From: Ruminococcaceae bacterium UBA6416
Lineage (GTDB): Bacteria; Bacillota; Clostridia; Oscillospirales; Acutalibacteraceae
Direction: 5' to 3'
Length of the DNA: 64,000 nt
NCBI GenBank assembly: GCA_002438505.1
Contig: DJPI01000076.1
Coordinates: 1 to 64,000 of the forward strand
The notes under the pieces were generated by a model. The model made no database searches, was not told the origin of the DNA, and was given only the letters and a program-made list of their open reading frames with translations. This document shows positions 63,025 to 64,000 of this stretch, one piece after another. The translations under genes and the position numbers were made by a program. Each line of letters begins with the position of its first letter. Position 1 is the first letter of the stretch.

Positions 63025-64000
63025 TTAATCAGTTGCTACCGCTGTTAAAGAAGGCTCGGTAAGAGCGGTGCTTTTAGAATTATTCATATTGTTCTTTTTC
63101 TCTTTCCGAACACGCTTCTCATGCTTTTTTAAAGCCTTTGCAAGTTCAAGATCGAACTTTTCAACAGAATCGAACCAGCCTTGGTAACCGAAGTCATTCC
63201 TTTTATCTGTAAATTTTCCGCTTGCAGCAAGATAGTTACCGAGATAAGTGGTTGTTTTTAATGCACCGAAATAATTCATATGGTCACCCTTATCATAGGT
63301 GTCGGTTTTCCAGTTGATTGGAATTTCCTTCTTCAAAAGGTTCATATCAATATATTCAACGCCGATATCCTTTGCAAGCTTTGCGATACCGTTGTGCTTT
63401 TTATAATTATAGTTTTGTGTACTCGGAATACTCAGGAACACAAGCTCGGCGCCTTTGCTCTCACAAAAAAGTTTGATTCGCTTAATATATTCTGCGTTTT
63501 TTTCCGGAATTGACTGAACCTCATTCGTATAACTCATATATCCTTTTGTTTTTCCGGGCTTTGATTTAACGCTTAGACGGTAACCTTTGTTATCAACAGT
63601 ATAGGAATAGTGCGAACCGGAAAAAAGGTTATCAAAGCTAAAATGGTTGAATCTGAGATATTTTACCCTCGTATGATAGCGAAAGAACGGAACAAGCTGT
63701 TCGGCTCTGTTAACAAGAACATCGGAAACAGTAAACTCTCTGAAAAAACTGTTTGTTTCAATGAACACATATTTGGGCTTTTGATTGCTCAATGCCTTTT
63801 CAAGCAGTTCGAGCGAATAATAAAGGCGCTGGGACGGAGTTGAGCAAACGTAGCCTGTTATTCCATGCTCCTTCCAAATTTTCAGCGGCATAATTGCACG
63901 GTAAGACTCGCTGTCACCAACAAAGACCGCATCAATAGTATCTTTCGGTTCGCTGATAATTCCGACAGCCGAATAATCCTTCATTCCGTCCTCTTTTGAG
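63025..64000 (-). CDS. SGNH-hydrolase-like protein, 5' end cut by window edge
   Basis: At least 325 residues; the frame is open to base 64000, and an N-terminal membrane helix is expected beyond it, so the internal ATG at 63984 is probably not the start. Motifs: VFVGDSESYRAI (GDS block I), EKALSNQKPKYVFIETNS, and YDKGDHMNYFGA (a DxxH-like end motif), as in SGNH/DltD-like acyl-transfer or deacylation proteins of Gram-positive cell surfaces. The C-terminus is Lys/Asn-rich. Substrate unknown; a role in modifying wall polysaccharide is possible. Confidence 0.7.
   Translation of the reverse strand, partial: SKEDGMKDYSAVGIISEPKDTIDAVFVGDSESYRAIMPLKIWKEHGITGYVCSTPSQRLYYSLELLEKALSNQKPKYVFIETNSFFREFTVSDVLVNRAEQLVPFFRYHTRVKYLRFNHFSFDNLFSGSHYSYTVDNKGYRLSVKSKPGKTKGYMSYTNEVQSIPEKNAEYIKRIKLFCESKGAELVFLSIPSTQNYNYKKHNGIAKLAKDIGVEYIDMNLLKKEIPINWKTDTYDKGDHMNYFGALKTTTYLGNYLAASGKFTDKRNDFGYQGWFDSVEKFDLELAKALKKHEKRVRKEKKNNMNNSKSTALTEPSLTAVATD

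Noticed and set aside
1..64000. Prophage, insertion sequence, integron or toxin-antitoxin locus
   Set aside because: No transposase, integrase, structural phage gene or recognised toxin was seen in any frame.

Overview
The window looks like a piece of the chromosome of a spore-forming, anaerobic, gut-type Clostridia bacterium (Oscillospiraceae/Ruminococcaceae-like). Reasons: a complete spoIIIAA-AH sporulation operon, the classical Clostridia gene order nusB / TsaD-like / xseAB / ispA / dxs / tlyA / nadK / argR / recN, moderate G+C, strong GGAGG ribosome-binding sites with many GTG/TTG starts, consensus sigma-A promoters, and a BspA-type leucine-rich-repeat surface protein with a C-terminal motif I associate with Ruminococcaceae. 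No phage, insertion sequence, CRISPR array or resistance cassette was recognised; most of the window is core genome.

Layout. 1-2.6 kb (minus): split proton-translocating transhydrogenase pntAA-pntAB-pntB, pntB running off the left edge. 2.6-3.5 kb: a 0.9 kb gene-free stretch holding two tandem promoter-hairpin-terminator units (candidate small RNAs) and a tRNA-Pro(GGG). 3.5-8.3 kb: uvrB-uvrA. 8.4-11.1 kb: putP, a 53-residue CD1871A-type CXXC protein and a polytopic ferredoxin-like membrane protein. 11.2-14.3 kb: secreted LRR protein of about 30 repeats. 14.5-24.8 kb (minus): nadE, radC, pfkA, dnaE, rqcH, a Nif3-like gene, trmK, a DUF1858 redox protein and a zinc-ribbon membrane protein. 25-27 kb (plus): an ABC-F ATPase. 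27-33.2 kb (minus): a PHP phosphatase, a GH38 alpha-mannosidase, a membrane M28 peptidase and a DUF554 protein. 33.3-44 kb (minus): tyrS on its own promoter, then a ten-gene run from nusB to recN. 44.1-48.8 kb (minus): spoIIIAA-AH. 49-55.7 kb (plus): YfhO, a histidine phosphatase, an old-yellow-enzyme-type reductase and an AlkD-like protein. 55.9-63 kb: three secreted LCAT-like alpha/beta hydrolases (the first frameshifted) with a divergent stand-alone discoidin/FN3 gene. 63-64 kb (minus): a partial SGNH-like gene.

How the genes fit together. The transhydrogenase links proton-motive force to NADPH; NadE and NadK make and phosphorylate NAD; Dxs and IspA supply isoprenoid precursors; UvrAB, RecN, XseAB and the AlkD-like protein handle DNA damage; RqcH and the ABC-F protein act on ribosomes; SpoIIIAA-AH form the mother-cell side of the feeding-tube apparatus. 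The accessory part is the cell-surface and hydrolase set: LRR protein, YfhO, three LCAT-like enzymes, GH38 and the discoidin remnant.

The most interesting unexplained signals are the paired small transcription units at 2917-3205, the roughly 218-base structured leader of pfkA with a possible 18-codon upstream ORF, the single-base frameshift in the first LCAT-like gene (supported by alignment to its two intact neighbours), and the small CXXC gene at 9305-9466, which is easily missed. I did not see an unmistakable new multi-gene system.
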